A DNA stretch of 48,650 nucleotides from an uncultured SAR116 cluster alpha proteobacterium (GCA_902622875.1 CACNRW010000013.1:1-48650); one strand, 5' to 3'. Counted from the first letter of the stretch, positions 26,207 to 35,105 are shown. The notes: a model not told the origin generated them from the letters alone. Numbers and translations are program-made.

Positions 26207-26728
26207 TTAATAAGTCAAATCTCTAATTCTTAGTTCAGCAATTTTGTGAATTTCACTAATAGCAGTTTCAAATTCTTTAGTTTTACTGTTCTTAACCCTC
26301 TTTTGCATATTATCTATGATCTGATTTTTATTTAAACCTTTCACTGCAATTATAAATGGAAATTTAAATTTTAATCTATATTCATTGTTGAGATTAGTTA
26401 AAATTTTAAATTCTTCATCAGAGCATTGATCTAAACCAGCAGACTTTTGTTCATCTTCCGAAAACTTTGTTAATTTTTCTTTTTTTTGAAGTTTTTTTCC
26501 AAGTTCAGGATGAGCATTAATCAAAGTTAATTTCTCTGTTCCTGAAGAATCATCAACTATTTTTTTCATCATCAATTGTAATTCTTCTTTTGTTTGAAAC
26601 TCACTAATATTCTCATTTAACAATCTTTCTGGTACCCATTTAGAATGCTCATAAACACTTTTTAGTAGATCTATTATTTCTTCTCTTTCCATTTTTTTAG
26701 AAAGAAATTTGAAAGTTTTATTGTACAT
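26207..26728 (-). CDS. uraD: OHCU decarboxylase (2-oxo-4-hydroxy-4-carboxy-5-ureidoimidazoline decarboxylase)
   Basis: This protein matches UraD, which decarboxylates OHCU to S-allantoin, the last step from urate. Hallmarks are VYEHSKWVPERLL, the catalytic His in INAHPELG, FSEDEQKSAGLDQ with the catalytic Glu, LNNEYRLKFKFPFIIAVKG and the C-terminal EIHKIAELRIRDL helix. I place the start at the ATG at 26728, giving 173 residues. AGGT lies six bases before it, and this removes 13 non-family residues that an ATG at 26767 would add. It also frees a palindrome (26737-26754) from coding sequence. Another ATG at 26743 is possible. It heads the minus-strand ureide operon and is divergent from uraH across 68 bases, so the two partner enzymes share a control region. 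Confidence 0.9.
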   Translation of the reverse strand: MYNKTFKFLSKKMEREEIIDLLKSVYEHSKWVPERLLNENISEFQTKEELQLMMKKIVDDSSGTEKLTLINAHPELGKKLQKKEKLTKFSEDEQKSAGLDQCSDEEFKILTNLNNEYRLKFKFPFIIAVKGLNKNQIIDNMQKRVKNSKTKEFETAISEIHKIAELRIRDLTY

Positions 26729-26736
26729 TATTTTAC

Positions 26737-26754
26737 CTGACATTATTATGTCAG
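26737..26754. promoter_or_regulatory. candidate operator between uraD and uraH
   Basis: A perfect inverted repeat, CTGACAT-TATT-ATGTCAG, lies in the divergent uraD/uraH gap, 43 bases before the uraH start and nine before the preferred uraD start. It is the most GC-balanced and symmetric element in the region and is placed where one dimeric regulator could control both ureide operons. The regulator is not visible in the window. The site would be partly coding if uraD began at the farther ATG. Confidence 0.55.
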
Positions 26755-26796
26755 TGAATTTAAGCATACTTTATACAAATTTAAATAGAGAAAAAT

Positions 26797-27147
26797 ATGG
26801 CGGGTCTTTCAACTCATGTTTTAGATACTAGCAAGGGTAAACCGGCAGTAGAATTAAAAATTGAATTGTACAAAATATTGGATATTGAGAAAATTTTGAT
26901 CAAAACTGTTTTGACTAATGAGGATGGTAGAATCGACGAACCATTGTTATCTGCTGAAAGCTTAGAGGAAAGTCATTACGAATTATTATTTTTTGCTGGT
27001 GATTATCTGAAAAAACAAAATAGTGACCTTAAACATGTTTTTCTTGACAAAATACCCATTAGATTTTTTGTAAATAATAAATCTGAGCATTACCATGTAC
27101 CACTATTACTATCTCCTTTTGGCTATAGTACTTATAGAGGGAGCTAA
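26797..27147 (+). CDS. uraH: 5-hydroxyisourate hydrolase (transthyretin-like)
   Basis: This 116-residue protein is HIU hydrolase, the transthyretin-like tetramer that opens 5-hydroxyisourate to OHCU. The family signatures are intact: GLSTHVLDTSKGKPA at residues 3-17 with the catalytic His, the NEDGR segment with its Arg, and the C-terminal tetrapeptide YRGS that contributes to the active site. HYHVPLLLSPFGYSTYRGS carries the last His. Length and ends are normal. No signal peptide is seen, so it should be cytoplasmic. It opens the plus-strand operon: puuD follows four bases later, and uraD is divergent. Confidence 0.95.
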   Translation: MAGLSTHVLDTSKGKPAVELKIELYKILDIEKILIKTVLTNEDGRIDEPLLSAESLEESHYELLFFAGDYLKKQNSDLKHVFLDKIPIRFFVNNKSEHYHVPLLLSPFGYSTYRGS

Positions 27148-27150
27148 TTT

Positions 27151-28374
27151 TTGATATTTTTATTGGAAGAATGGACTGAACTAATTTTGAGATGGTTCCA
27201 TGTCATTGCAGGTATTGCATGGATTGGCTCAAGCTTTTATTTTATTGCTTTAGATTTAAGTTTAAAACAAAATAGGAACCTTCCAGATAAATCTCATGGA
27301 GAAGCTTGGCAAGTTCATGGAGGTGGATTTTATCACTTAGTTAAATATCTTGTTGCACCGTTAAAAATGCCTTCAGAATTAACCTGGTTTAAATGGGAAG
27401 CCTATGCAACTTGGGTTTCAGGTTTTGCTTTGTTAGCTCTTATATATTACGCAGGTGCTGAATTATACATGATTGATATTGTCAAATATGATTTAGAAAA
27501 ATATGAAGCTGTCATAATTTCATTACTAGGCGTCGTCTTTGGTTGGGTAATTTATGATTTTGTGTGCAGATTATCATTAAAAACAAATGTCTATGTATTA
27601 ATCAGCTCTATATTTATTTTAATCACTGTCATGTCGTGGGCTTATTCTGAAATATTTAGTTATAGAGGAGCATTTATGCAGATAGGTACAGTTTTAGGTA
27701 CTATAATGGTTGCTAATGTTCTTATGATCATAATTCCTGGTCAAAAAAAAGTTGTAGCTAGTTTACTAGCAAATGAGACCCCTAACCCAATTCATGGTGC
27801 TATTGCTAAACAACGATCTCTTCATAACAATTACTTAACATTGCCAGTGATTTTTATAATGATTTCAAATCATTATCCTTTAATTTATGCTACAAAATAT
27901 TCTTGGATAATCATTTCAATTATTTTAATAATTGGAGCACTCATTAGACATTTTTTCAATATTAAACATACTGGAGCCAAACCACCTTATTGGGTATGTG
28001 TTCCAATAATTATTCTAGGATCAATAATTTTTTATATTTCAGACTTGGGTAAACCAAAACTAAATAACGTAAAAAACACAGCTACTTTGATCGAACTAAT
28101 CCCAGAAAAAACTTTGGTAAGTGCTCAAGATATAATTGTATCAAAATGTTCAATGTGTCATGCAAAAGAGCCTTTATGGGAAAACATGGAAAATGCTCCA
28201 AAATTAGTCAATTTAGAGACACCTACAGATATAATAAACAATATTGATAATATATATAAACAGTCTGTGCTATCATATGCCATGCCACCTGGGAATATTT
28301 CTTTTCTTGAAGAAAATGAAAGAAGTTTAATTAATGAACTTTATATGAGTGTTCATAATCTGAAAAATAAATAG
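27151..28374 (+). CDS. puuD: membrane urate hydroxylase PuuD with C-terminal cytochrome c domain
   Basis: This 407-residue protein matches PuuD, the membrane-bound urate oxidase that converts urate to 5-hydroxyisourate while feeding electrons to a cytochrome c chain and not to O2. The N-terminal part has about eight helices and the DUF989-type pattern: WFHVIAGIAWIGSSFYFIALD, GEAWQVHGGGFYHLVKY, LTWFKWEAYATWVSGF and KQRSLHNNYLTLPVIF. The C-terminal domain has a heme c site, CSMCH at residues 333-337, with a later Met in YAMPPGN as probable axial ligand. The start is TTG with GGGAG seven to eight bases upstream, four bases after uraH. It completes urate breakdown with uraH and uraD. Confidence 0.92.
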   Translation: MIFLLEEWTELILRWFHVIAGIAWIGSSFYFIALDLSLKQNRNLPDKSHGEAWQVHGGGFYHLVKYLVAPLKMPSELTWFKWEAYATWVSGFALLALIYYAGAELYMIDIVKYDLEKYEAVIISLLGVVFGWVIYDFVCRLSLKTNVYVLISSIFILITVMSWAYSEIFSYRGAFMQIGTVLGTIMVANVLMIIIPGQKKVVASLLANETPNPIHGAIAKQRSLHNNYLTLPVIFIMISNHYPLIYATKYSWIIISIILIIGALIRHFFNIKHTGAKPPYWVCVPIIILGSIIFYISDLGKPKLNNVKNTATLIELIPEKTLVSAQDIIVSKCSMCHAKEPLWENMENAPKLVNLETPTDIINNIDNIYKQSVLSYAMPPGNISFLEENERSLINELYMSVHNLKNK

Positions 28375-28391
28375 TCATTGGAGTATAGTTC

Positions 28392-29798
28392 ATGAAAAAC
28401 TTTGACATAATTTTTAAAAATGGAAAAACAGTAACTGAAAATGGTGTAGAAGACTGCGACATTGCCGTTGTTGACGGAAAAATTTGTGAAATAGGCGAGA
28501 TTAATGCTGACGCAAAAATTGTAGAGGATGTTTCTAACCTATTAGTTCTGCCTGGCGGTATAGATGCCCATGTCCACATAGATCAACCATCAGGACCAGA
28601 CGTTGAAATGGCTGACAACTTTCAAAGCGCTACAAAATCTGCCGCGGCTGGAGGTAATACCACAGTTTTACCTTTTGCTATGCAAGAAAAAGGACAATCC
28701 CTCAGAGAATGTGTAGAAAGTTATCATAAAAAGGCTAATGGCAATTTGTTTGTAGATACTTCATTTCACTTAATTATAAGTGACCCCTCACCACAAGTTT
28801 TAGGACAAGAACTCCCTGCACTAGCTAGAGATGGTTATACCTCTTTCAAAGTATTTATGACATATGACGATCTGGTTTTAAATGATGAAGAACTCTTGAA
28901 AGTTTTTGAAGTTGCTAAAAATGAGAAAACGTTAGTTATGGTCCATGCTGAAGGATATGATGCTATTAGATTTTTAACAAAAAAATTAGAAGATGAAGGA
29001 AAATTAGCCCCTTATTATCATGGTTTGTCTAGGCCTCAGATCGTGGAAAGAGAAGCAACGCACAGAGCCATAAGTCATGCCCAAATAGTTGATATTCCAA
29101 TTGTAATTGTTCATGTTTCAGGAGAGGAGGCACTATCTCAAATTAAATGGGCAAAAGATAAAGGAATTAAAATTTTTTCTGAAACTTGCCCTCAGTATAT
29201 TTGTTTAACTGAAGATGATATGAAGGGATTAAATATGGATTTTGAGGGAGCAAAATACGTATGCTCACCTCCACCAAGAGATTTGGAAAGTCAACAGGCT
29301 ATTTGGGATGGATTAATCGATGGAACTTTTGATATCTTTTCATCAGATCACTGCCCTTTCCGTTTTAAAGATAGTAAGGGTAAAGACAGGCCTGGAGCAA
29401 GAACATCATTTAAATGGGTCCCAAATGGTATCCCAGGAGTGGAAACAAGATTACCAATTTTGTTTTCTGAAGGAGTAAGCAAAAATAGAATCAGCTTGGA
29501 AAGGTTTGTAGAGCTAACTTCTACTAATCCTGCCAAAATGTATGGACTTTATCCTCAAAAAGGATCAATTAAAGTTGGATCTGATGCTGATATAACAATT
29601 TGGGATCCTAATAAAAAAGATAAAATTCAACAAATTAATCTAAGCCATGGCTCTGATTATACGCCTTATGAAGGTTTAGATATTACTGGATGGCCAATAC
29701 AAACTTGGTTAAGAGGTAATAAAATTTACGATCAGAATGAATTCATAGTTAACAAAAATTTAGGAAAATATATTTCTAGAGATTTTTGTATGCTTTAA
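28392..29798 (+). CDS. dihydropyrimidinase / D-hydantoinase-type cyclic amidohydrolase
   Basis: This 468-residue TIM-barrel amidohydrolase matches dihydropyrimidinase/D-hydantoinase. All binuclear metal residues are visible: His60 and His62 (DAHVHID), the carboxylated Lys153 (TSFKVFMTYDD), His185 (VHAEG), His241 (VHVSG) and Asp319 (SSDHCPF). Tyr158 in FMTYDD and the PPPRDLESQ and NGIPGVETR segments fit DHPase over classical AllB allantoinase. It would hydrolyse dihydrouracil or 5-substituted hydantoins to N-carbamoyl amino acids. Sitting between puuD and allantoicase, it may instead act as a second allantoin-opening enzyme beside PuuE. No N-carbamoyl amidohydrolase is seen in the window. A GGAG ribosome-binding site precedes the ATG. 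Confidence 0.88.
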   Translation: MKNFDIIFKNGKTVTENGVEDCDIAVVDGKICEIGEINADAKIVEDVSNLLVLPGGIDAHVHIDQPSGPDVEMADNFQSATKSAAAGGNTTVLPFAMQEKGQSLRECVESYHKKANGNLFVDTSFHLIISDPSPQVLGQELPALARDGYTSFKVFMTYDDLVLNDEELLKVFEVAKNEKTLVMVHAEGYDAIRFLTKKLEDEGKLAPYYHGLSRPQIVEREATHRAISHAQIVDIPIVIVHVSGEEALSQIKWAKDKGIKIFSETCPQYICLTEDDMKGLNMDFEGAKYVCSPPPRDLESQQAIWDGLIDGTFDIFSSDHCPFRFKDSKGKDRPGARTSFKWVPNGIPGVETRLPILFSEGVSKNRISLERFVELTSTNPAKMYGLYPQKGSIKVGSDADITIWDPNKKDKIQQINLSHGSDYTPYEGLDITGWPIQTWLRGNKIYDQNEFIVNKNLGKYISRDFCML

Positions 29799-29813
29799 AT
29801 AAATAGGAAAAAA

Positions 29814-30806
29814 ATGAGCACTAACGATATAAAACAAAATTTAACTAATCTAGCTTCTCCAAAAATTGGTACAAAAATAATTGAAGTTTCTGATGATTTT
29901 TTCGGTGAAGTTTCCCGTATGCTAGATGACAAAGAGCCAGTCTTCATTGAAGATAAATATGATGAGCATGGAAAGTGGATGGATGGATGGGAGAGTAAAA
30001 GAAGAAGAGATGGTGGCAATGATTGGGCTATAATAGAATTAGGATCTCCAGGAATTATTACTGAGATAGATATTGATACAAGTTTTTTTACCGGAAATTT
30101 TCCTCCTTTTGCTTCAATTGAAGGTCTATATAGTGATCAAAAACCTAGCAAAGACTCAGACTGGATTGAAATACTCTCTAAAACATCTTTAAAAGGTGAT
30201 TCCGGTAATAAATTTAAAATTGAATCAAAAACAAAAGTTAATTTCATAAAATTACAAATTTTTCCTGACGGAGGAGTTGCAAGATTAAGATTATTTGGTG
30301 AAGTAAAACTTAATTGGGAGAATTATGATAATAAAAATGATCTAATTGAATTATCATCTTTAAAATTAGGTGGTTCTATTGTTGCTTATAATAATGCTCA
30401 TTATGGTGACGTATCTGCTCTTCTATCTCATGGAAGAGGAAAAACAATGGGTGATGGATGGGAAACTAGAAGGAGAAGAGAACCTGGTAATGACTGGATT
30501 ATAATTAAATTAGCAACCAAGGGTCTGATAAAAAAAATCGAAATAGATACTGCTCATTTTAAAGGAAATTATCCAGATCAAGCATCAGTGCAAGTCTCAA
30601 ACTTTGACGAAAACAAAGGTTTAGAAGAAGTGATTAATGACTCACATAACTGGAAATACATCTTGGATAAATCAAAACTTCAAGCAGACAATATACATAA
30701 TTACGAAGTTAATGATACGTCAATTAAAGGTGTAACTCATGTCAGATTAAATATTTATCCTGACGGAGGAGTATCAAGATTAAGAATTTTTGGTATAAAA
30801 TTATAA
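29814..30806 (+). CDS. alc: allantoicase
   Basis: This 330-residue protein is allantoicase, which cleaves allantoate to ureidoglycolate plus urea. It is built of two homologous jelly-roll repeats, visible by eye. Each has an FGEVSRML or YGDVSALL opening, a DGWESKRRRDGGNDWAII or DGWETRRRREPGNDWIII core, and a close of FPDGGVARLRLFG or YPDGGVSRLRIFG. The repeats span about 15-165 and 180-330. Length is typical. It is 15 bases after the dihydropyrimidinase gene with an AGGA site, and one base before AllA, so allantoate and ureidoglycolate are handled by adjacent genes. Confidence 0.95.
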   Translation: MSTNDIKQNLTNLASPKIGTKIIEVSDDFFGEVSRMLDDKEPVFIEDKYDEHGKWMDGWESKRRRDGGNDWAIIELGSPGIITEIDIDTSFFTGNFPPFASIEGLYSDQKPSKDSDWIEILSKTSLKGDSGNKFKIESKTKVNFIKLQIFPDGGVARLRLFGEVKLNWENYDNKNDLIELSSLKLGGSIVAYNNAHYGDVSALLSHGRGKTMGDGWETRRRREPGNDWIIIKLATKGLIKKIEIDTAHFKGNYPDQASVQVSNFDENKGLEEVINDSHNWKYILDKSKLQADNIHNYEVNDTSIKGVTHVRLNIYPDGGVSRLRIFGIKL

Positions 30807-30807
30807 A

Positions 30808-31320
30808 ATGAATAATATTCCAATTGAAAAATTAGACTCTAATATTTTTTCTAGATTTGGGAATATTTTAGAAAAGAAAAATGCATCAGAATTGCGTTCT
30901 ATCAATCAAGGAACTACTACTAGATATCATAACATTTCAAAGTTAGATTTAGAAAGTAAAGATGGAAATTCAGGTATTTCCATCTTTTCTGGTTTACCAA
31001 GAGAACTTCCTATAGAAATAAAGATTATGGAAAAACATCCTGTTGCCTCACAAAGTTTTCTTCCAATTCAAGATTATGATTGGTTAATAGTTGTTAGTGA
31101 GGAAATAAATGAATTACCAAATTTAGATACTTTAAGATGTTTCCATGTTAACGGGGATTCTGGTGTTACATACAACAAAAATGTTTGGCACCACCCTCTT
31201 TTAGTTAAAAAGAAACAAGATTTTTGGGTGATTGATAGAATAAATGATCAAGAAGATTCTTCTATTAATTTAAAAGAATATCATTTCACAGATAATGAAA
31301 CTAGATACATAACTCTATAA
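30808..31320 (+). CDS. allA: ureidoglycolate lyase
   Basis: This 170-residue cupin-fold protein matches ureidoglycolate lyase, which splits ureidoglycolate into glyoxylate and urea. Landmarks are FSRFGNILE near residue 14, SIFSGLPRELPIEIKIMEKHPVASQSFLP in the middle with the His of EKHP and the Gln, and the C-terminal GVTYNKNVWHHPLL with its paired His, where family members have GT-W-HHPL. It follows allantoicase by one base and ends the operon. Its stop overlaps the stop of the convergent 8-oxoguanine deaminase gene by six bases. The glyoxylate made here could feed the aminotransferase at 9517-10698; the urea has no urease in this window. Confidence 0.92.
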   Translation: MNNIPIEKLDSNIFSRFGNILEKKNASELRSINQGTTTRYHNISKLDLESKDGNSGISIFSGLPRELPIEIKIMEKHPVASQSFLPIQDYDWLIVVSEEINELPNLDTLRCFHVNGDSGVTYNKNVWHHPLLVKKKQDFWVIDRINDQEDSSINLKEYHFTDNETRYITL

Positions 31321-32673
31321 ATCCAGCAATCTTTTTGACGCAACCTTATGTTTTTCTAAAGATAAATTAAGATCAAAATTATTTAAATGACCTTTTTGAG
31401 AAATTATATTTCCATTACAAATTGTGTACGCTGTTTCCAAAGGGGTACATAATACCAACGCTGCCAGTGGATCACTCCAAGCTCCAGACATAGCAATTTT
31501 ATTCAAATCATATATTGCAAAATCTGCAGCTTTACCAATAGAAATCTGACCAATATCATTTCTATTTAATACTTCTGCACCACCCCTTGTTGCAGTAAAT
31601 AATGCTTCTCTTGGTGAAAATTTATTAGCACCTAAGTTTACTCTCTGTAACAACATTGCTTGGCGAGCTTCATTTAAAAGATATCCACTATCATTTGAAC
31701 TTGAACCGTCTACACCTAACCCTACTTTCACACCTTTATCTATCCACGTTCTCAAAGGAGCTATCCCACTTGCTAACCTCATGTTTGAACAAGGACAATG
31801 AGCAATACCAGTACCTGTTCTAGAAAATAATTCAATTTCATCTTCATTTAATTTTACACAATGAGCATGCCAAACATCATCTCCAACCCACCCTAAGTCT
31901 TCAATATACTCACCTGGGGTCATACCAAAATTTTGTTTGGTATAAACAATATCTTCGTTATTTTCTGCTAAATGAGTATGCATACTAACTGAGTAATTTC
32001 TAGCTAACTTAGCAGTTTCCTTCATCAAATCTTTACTAACGCTAAATGGAGAACATGGTGCTAAAGCAATTTTTAACATTGAAAATTCAGAAGAATTATG
32101 AAAATTTTCAATAACCCTTTGGCAATCTTTTATAATTGAGTTTTCGTTTTCAGTAAGTGTGTCTGGCGGAAGTCCTCCCTTACTAACACCTATGCTCATT
32201 GAGCCTCTAGTGGCGTGAAATCTACAACCAACCTCACTTGCTGCTTCAATCTGATTTTCAAGCTTTGATCCATTTGGAAAGAGGTATAAATGATCACTAG
32301 AAGTAGTACACCCACTAATAACCATTTCAGATAATCCAATTAAAGTTGAAATATAAATATCAGAGGGTAAAATTTTACTCCAAATAGGATATAAATTTGT
32401 AAGCCATCCAAATAATGACTCATTTTGGGAGCCAGGATAACAGCGTGTCAAATTTTGAAATAAATGATGATGAGTATTTACCAAACCAGGTATAACAACC
32501 ATTTCATGTGCATCAATTATTAATCCAGGGTTATAATTAAAATTTTCAAGATCCCCGATGTCAATAATTTTGCCATTTTCACAATAAATAGATTTGTTAG
32601 ATATTTCTTTTCTTTCATCATCCATTGTTGCAATTATTTGAGCATTTTTAATTAATAAATTTGCTATTTTCAT
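31315..32673 (-). CDS. 8-oxoguanine deaminase (amidohydrolase)
   Basis: This roughly 452-residue amidohydrolase of the ATZ/TRZ group closely fits the pattern of the Zn-dependent 8-oxoguanine deaminases. Those enzymes convert 8-oxoguanine directly to urate and also accept isocytosine. Distinctive segments are LIKNAQIIATMDDERKEI, VNTHHHLFQNLTR with the HxH metal pair, LYPIWSKILPSDIY, GCTTSSDHLYLFPNGSKL, RFHATRGSMSIGVSKGGLPPD, PCSPFSVSKDLM, HTHLAEN, and GLGVDGSSSND with the catalytic Asp. I start at the ATG at 32673, where the family begins; an in-frame TTG 48 bases upstream would add an unrelated extension. It lies 138 bases after xdhB on the same strand. Both enzymes yield urate for PuuD. Guanine deaminase is a less likely reading. 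Confidence 0.88.
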   Translation of the reverse strand: MKIANLLIKNAQIIATMDDERKEISNKSIYCENGKIIDIGDLENFNYNPGLIIDAHEMVVIPGLVNTHHHLFQNLTRCYPGSQNESLFGWLTNLYPIWSKILPSDIYISTLIGLSEMVISGCTTSSDHLYLFPNGSKLENQIEAASEVGCRFHATRGSMSIGVSKGGLPPDTLTENENSIIKDCQRVIENFHNSSEFSMLKIALAPCSPFSVSKDLMKETAKLARNYSVSMHTHLAENNEDIVYTKQNFGMTPGEYIEDLGWVGDDVWHAHCVKLNEDEIELFSRTGTGIAHCPCSNMRLASGIAPLRTWIDKGVKVGLGVDGSSSNDSGYLLNEARQAMLLQRVNLGANKFSPREALFTATRGGAEVLNRNDIGQISIGKAADFAIYDLNKIAMSGAWSDPLAALVLCTPLETAYTICNGNIISQKGHLNNFDLNLSLEKHKVASKRLLDL

Positions 32674-32811
32674 ACTAAAGCTCGAAAATTTTTTGTGTTG
32701 TAATGTAACAATATTTATCAAACTTTTAAATGTATAATTATAGTAGAGGTGAAGAGTAAAATTTTCACGAATTCCAAAAGAAGCATTTGTTAGAGAAGAT
32801 GTTGTTGATAA
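32674..32811 (-). promoter_or_regulatory. gap before the 8-oxoguanine deaminase gene
   Basis: This 138-base non-coding gap between xdhB and the deaminase gene is long for a same-strand pair here, so a separate promoter is likely. It has a short inverted repeat (TTGT-N6-ACAA around 32698-32711) and AT-rich promoter-like stretches. I see no terminator, no hairpin with a T-run and no small ORF. Confidence 0.3.
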
Positions 32812-35103
32812 CTAAACTTTTAAGACTTTCAAAATTTCAGATGGAGTAGCTGGAGAATTAAGAAGCTCAGGTCTTGAATTTGTTGAAGAAGCCCTGATTG
32901 CTTCTTTCAGCGCCAGAAAATGAGAAATTGCAAGTAGTAGAGGCGGCTCACCGACAGCTTTTGATCTAAAGATGGTTTTTTCTTCATTATCTGCTTTTTC
33001 TAGTAATTTAACATTGAAGATTTGAGGAATATCTCTACTCCCAGGTAATTTATATGTAGACGGCCCAGTTGTAAGTAACTTTCCTTCTTTGGAAAAACAT
33101 AATTCTTCACATGTCAACCACCCCAAACCTTGAATAAAACCTCCTTCAATTTGACCGATATCAATATTTTCATTAAGAGAATTTCCACAATCTTGAACAA
33201 TATCAGCTCTTAGTATTCTACTCTCTCCGGTATTTATATCTAATAAGGCCTCAGAAATTGCAGCTCCCCATGTAAAATAAAAATAAGGATGACCCCTCAA
33301 CTTACCTTGATCCCATGAAATTTTGGGAGTTTTATAGTAACCTGTAGAAGATAAAGAAATTCGATTTTCCCAACAGGAAAAGGCTAACTCAGAAAAAGAC
33401 AAACTTCTGTTACCACAAATAATTCTACCTTCACCAAGAACAATATCTTTTTTATTTTTTTTAAATAATTTTGCAGCATGGTCGATCATTCTGTTTTTTA
33501 TAACATTTGATGCGTTCCATGCAGCCATTCCATTTAAATCTGAACCAGAAGAAGCTGCTGTAGCTGAGGTGTTTGGTACTTCTGCAGTATTTGTTGAAGT
33601 AATGTGAATTTGTTCAAGAGGAACCTTAAAACATTCAGCAACTACTTGGGCAACTTTAATGAATAACCCTTGGCCCATCTCAGTCCCACCGTGATTTAAT
33701 CTAATTGATCCATCAGAGTATACATGGACTAACGCTCCTCCTTGATTTAATGATGGTTTATTAAATGAAATACCAAATTTTGCAGGCATTAAGGCTATAC
33801 CCTTTCTGAAGGGTAAATTATTATTTTTTTGATTTAAGTTAAATTCTTTAATATTTCTTATTCTGTTCTTATAGTCACTTATCTTGTATATTTCTTTTAA
33901 AACCCTTTCAATTCTAGGATTTTTAACAATTTGACCATATGGTGTTTTAAGACCATTTAATCTTGAATAATAATTGATTTTACGAATTTCATCTATTGGC
34001 TTTTGTAAATATTGACTAACTGAATAAAGTATATTTTCAATAGTCAACATTCCTTGTGGACCGCCAAAACCTCTAAAGGCTGTATTTGAAACTGTATTGG
34101 TTTTACACACATACCCAATAGCTTTTAGTGATTTTATAAAGTAACAATTATCAAGATGAGTTAAAGCTCTCGTCATTACAGGTCCCGAAAGGTCTAAAAC
34201 ATTACCACCATTACTTAAAAGTTTTATATCCAAAGCCAGAACCTTGCCAGTAACTGTAAATCCTACGGTGTAATATATTTTAAAGTCATGTCTTTTTCCT
34301 GAAGCTGTCATATCAATATGTCTGTTAAGACGTATCTTTACAGGTTTTTGTGTTAAATAGGCTCCCAAAGCAGACATTGCTGCAAAAATAGTTGCTTGGC
34401 TCTCTTTTCCGCCGAATCCACCTCCTAACCTTCTAACTTTACTATCAATTTTAGCTGATGCAATATTTAACACCTTTGCAACACCGTGTTGAACCTCAGT
34501 AGGATGCTGAGTACTTGACCAGACAACGTATTCGTCATTCTCTCCAGGAAAAGCTATGGCAACATGTGTTTCTAAATAAAAGTGATCTTGTCCACCAATT
34601 TCAAAATTACCAGATAACGTATAATTTGATTTAGACATATCTTTTTTTATGTTGCCTTTTTCTAAAATCATTGGATCTTCTAAAAAAGATTTTTGTTCAT
34701 AAGCATCATCTAAATTAAGAATAGGTTTAGTTGTAAACTCCAGTTCAATTTCAACTAAGCTGCTCGCATAAATGGCTTCTTGATGTGTTTTTGCCAAAAC
34801 AATCGCGACTGGTTGGCCTAAATATGAAAAAAAATCGTCTGCTAGAATAGGCTCACCATTTTTGATAGGACCAATCTCATTTTCGCCAGGGATGTCTTTT
34901 GCTGTTATTATTTTTGTAAAAAATGGTAGATCTTTTAGTTTATCAGAATTAATTTTTTTTATTTTTCCACATGCAACTTTTGATAGAACGGGAGTCCCAT
35001 GCAATAAATTTTCTTGCTCAGGCATATCGTCTATATAAATAGCCTGACCAGTGGAATGCCTTAAAGAAGAATCGTGAATTGGAATTTTATTTAAATTATT
35101 CAT
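32812..35103 (-). CDS. xdhB: xanthine dehydrogenase molybdenum-binding subunit
   Basis: This 763-residue protein is the Mo-cofactor subunit of a bacterial XdhAB-type xanthine dehydrogenase, which oxidises hypoxanthine and xanthine to urate. Landmarks run in the family order: GQPVAIVLAKTHQEA, the substrate-channel GGQDHFYLETHVA, RRLGGGFGGKESQA with the Mo-site Gln, TAFRGFGGPQGM with the catalytic Arg and Phe, GGTEMGQGLFIKVAQV, TSATAASSGSDLNG, and the catalytic Glu in SKAVGEPPLLLA near the C-terminus. The length matches R. capsulatus XdhB. It starts two bases after the xdhA stop. No XdhC (Mo-cofactor sulfuration chaperone) is found in the window, although the family normally needs one. Confidence 0.93.
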   Translation of the reverse strand: MNNLNKIPIHDSSLRHSTGQAIYIDDMPEQENLLHGTPVLSKVACGKIKKINSDKLKDLPFFTKIITAKDIPGENEIGPIKNGEPILADDFFSYLGQPVAIVLAKTHQEAIYASSLVEIELEFTTKPILNLDDAYEQKSFLEDPMILEKGNIKKDMSKSNYTLSGNFEIGGQDHFYLETHVAIAFPGENDEYVVWSSTQHPTEVQHGVAKVLNIASAKIDSKVRRLGGGFGGKESQATIFAAMSALGAYLTQKPVKIRLNRHIDMTASGKRHDFKIYYTVGFTVTGKVLALDIKLLSNGGNVLDLSGPVMTRALTHLDNCYFIKSLKAIGYVCKTNTVSNTAFRGFGGPQGMLTIENILYSVSQYLQKPIDEIRKINYYSRLNGLKTPYGQIVKNPRIERVLKEIYKISDYKNRIRNIKEFNLNQKNNNLPFRKGIALMPAKFGISFNKPSLNQGGALVHVYSDGSIRLNHGGTEMGQGLFIKVAQVVAECFKVPLEQIHITSTNTAEVPNTSATAASSGSDLNGMAAWNASNVIKNRMIDHAAKLFKKNKKDIVLGEGRIICGNRSLSFSELAFSCWENRISLSSTGYYKTPKISWDQGKLRGHPYFYFTWGAAISEALLDINTGESRILRADIVQDCGNSLNENIDIGQIEGGFIQGLGWLTCEELCFSKEGKLLTTGPSTYKLPGSRDIPQIFNVKLLEKADNEEKTIFRSKAVGEPPLLLAISHFLALKEAIRASSTNSRPELLNSPATPSEILKVLKV

Positions 35104-35105
35104 TC

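Noticed and set aside
31315-31320. Six-base overlap of the convergent allA and 8-oxoguanine deaminase genes.
   Set aside because: It only shows tight packing with no terminator; convergent overlaps are common in compact genomes.
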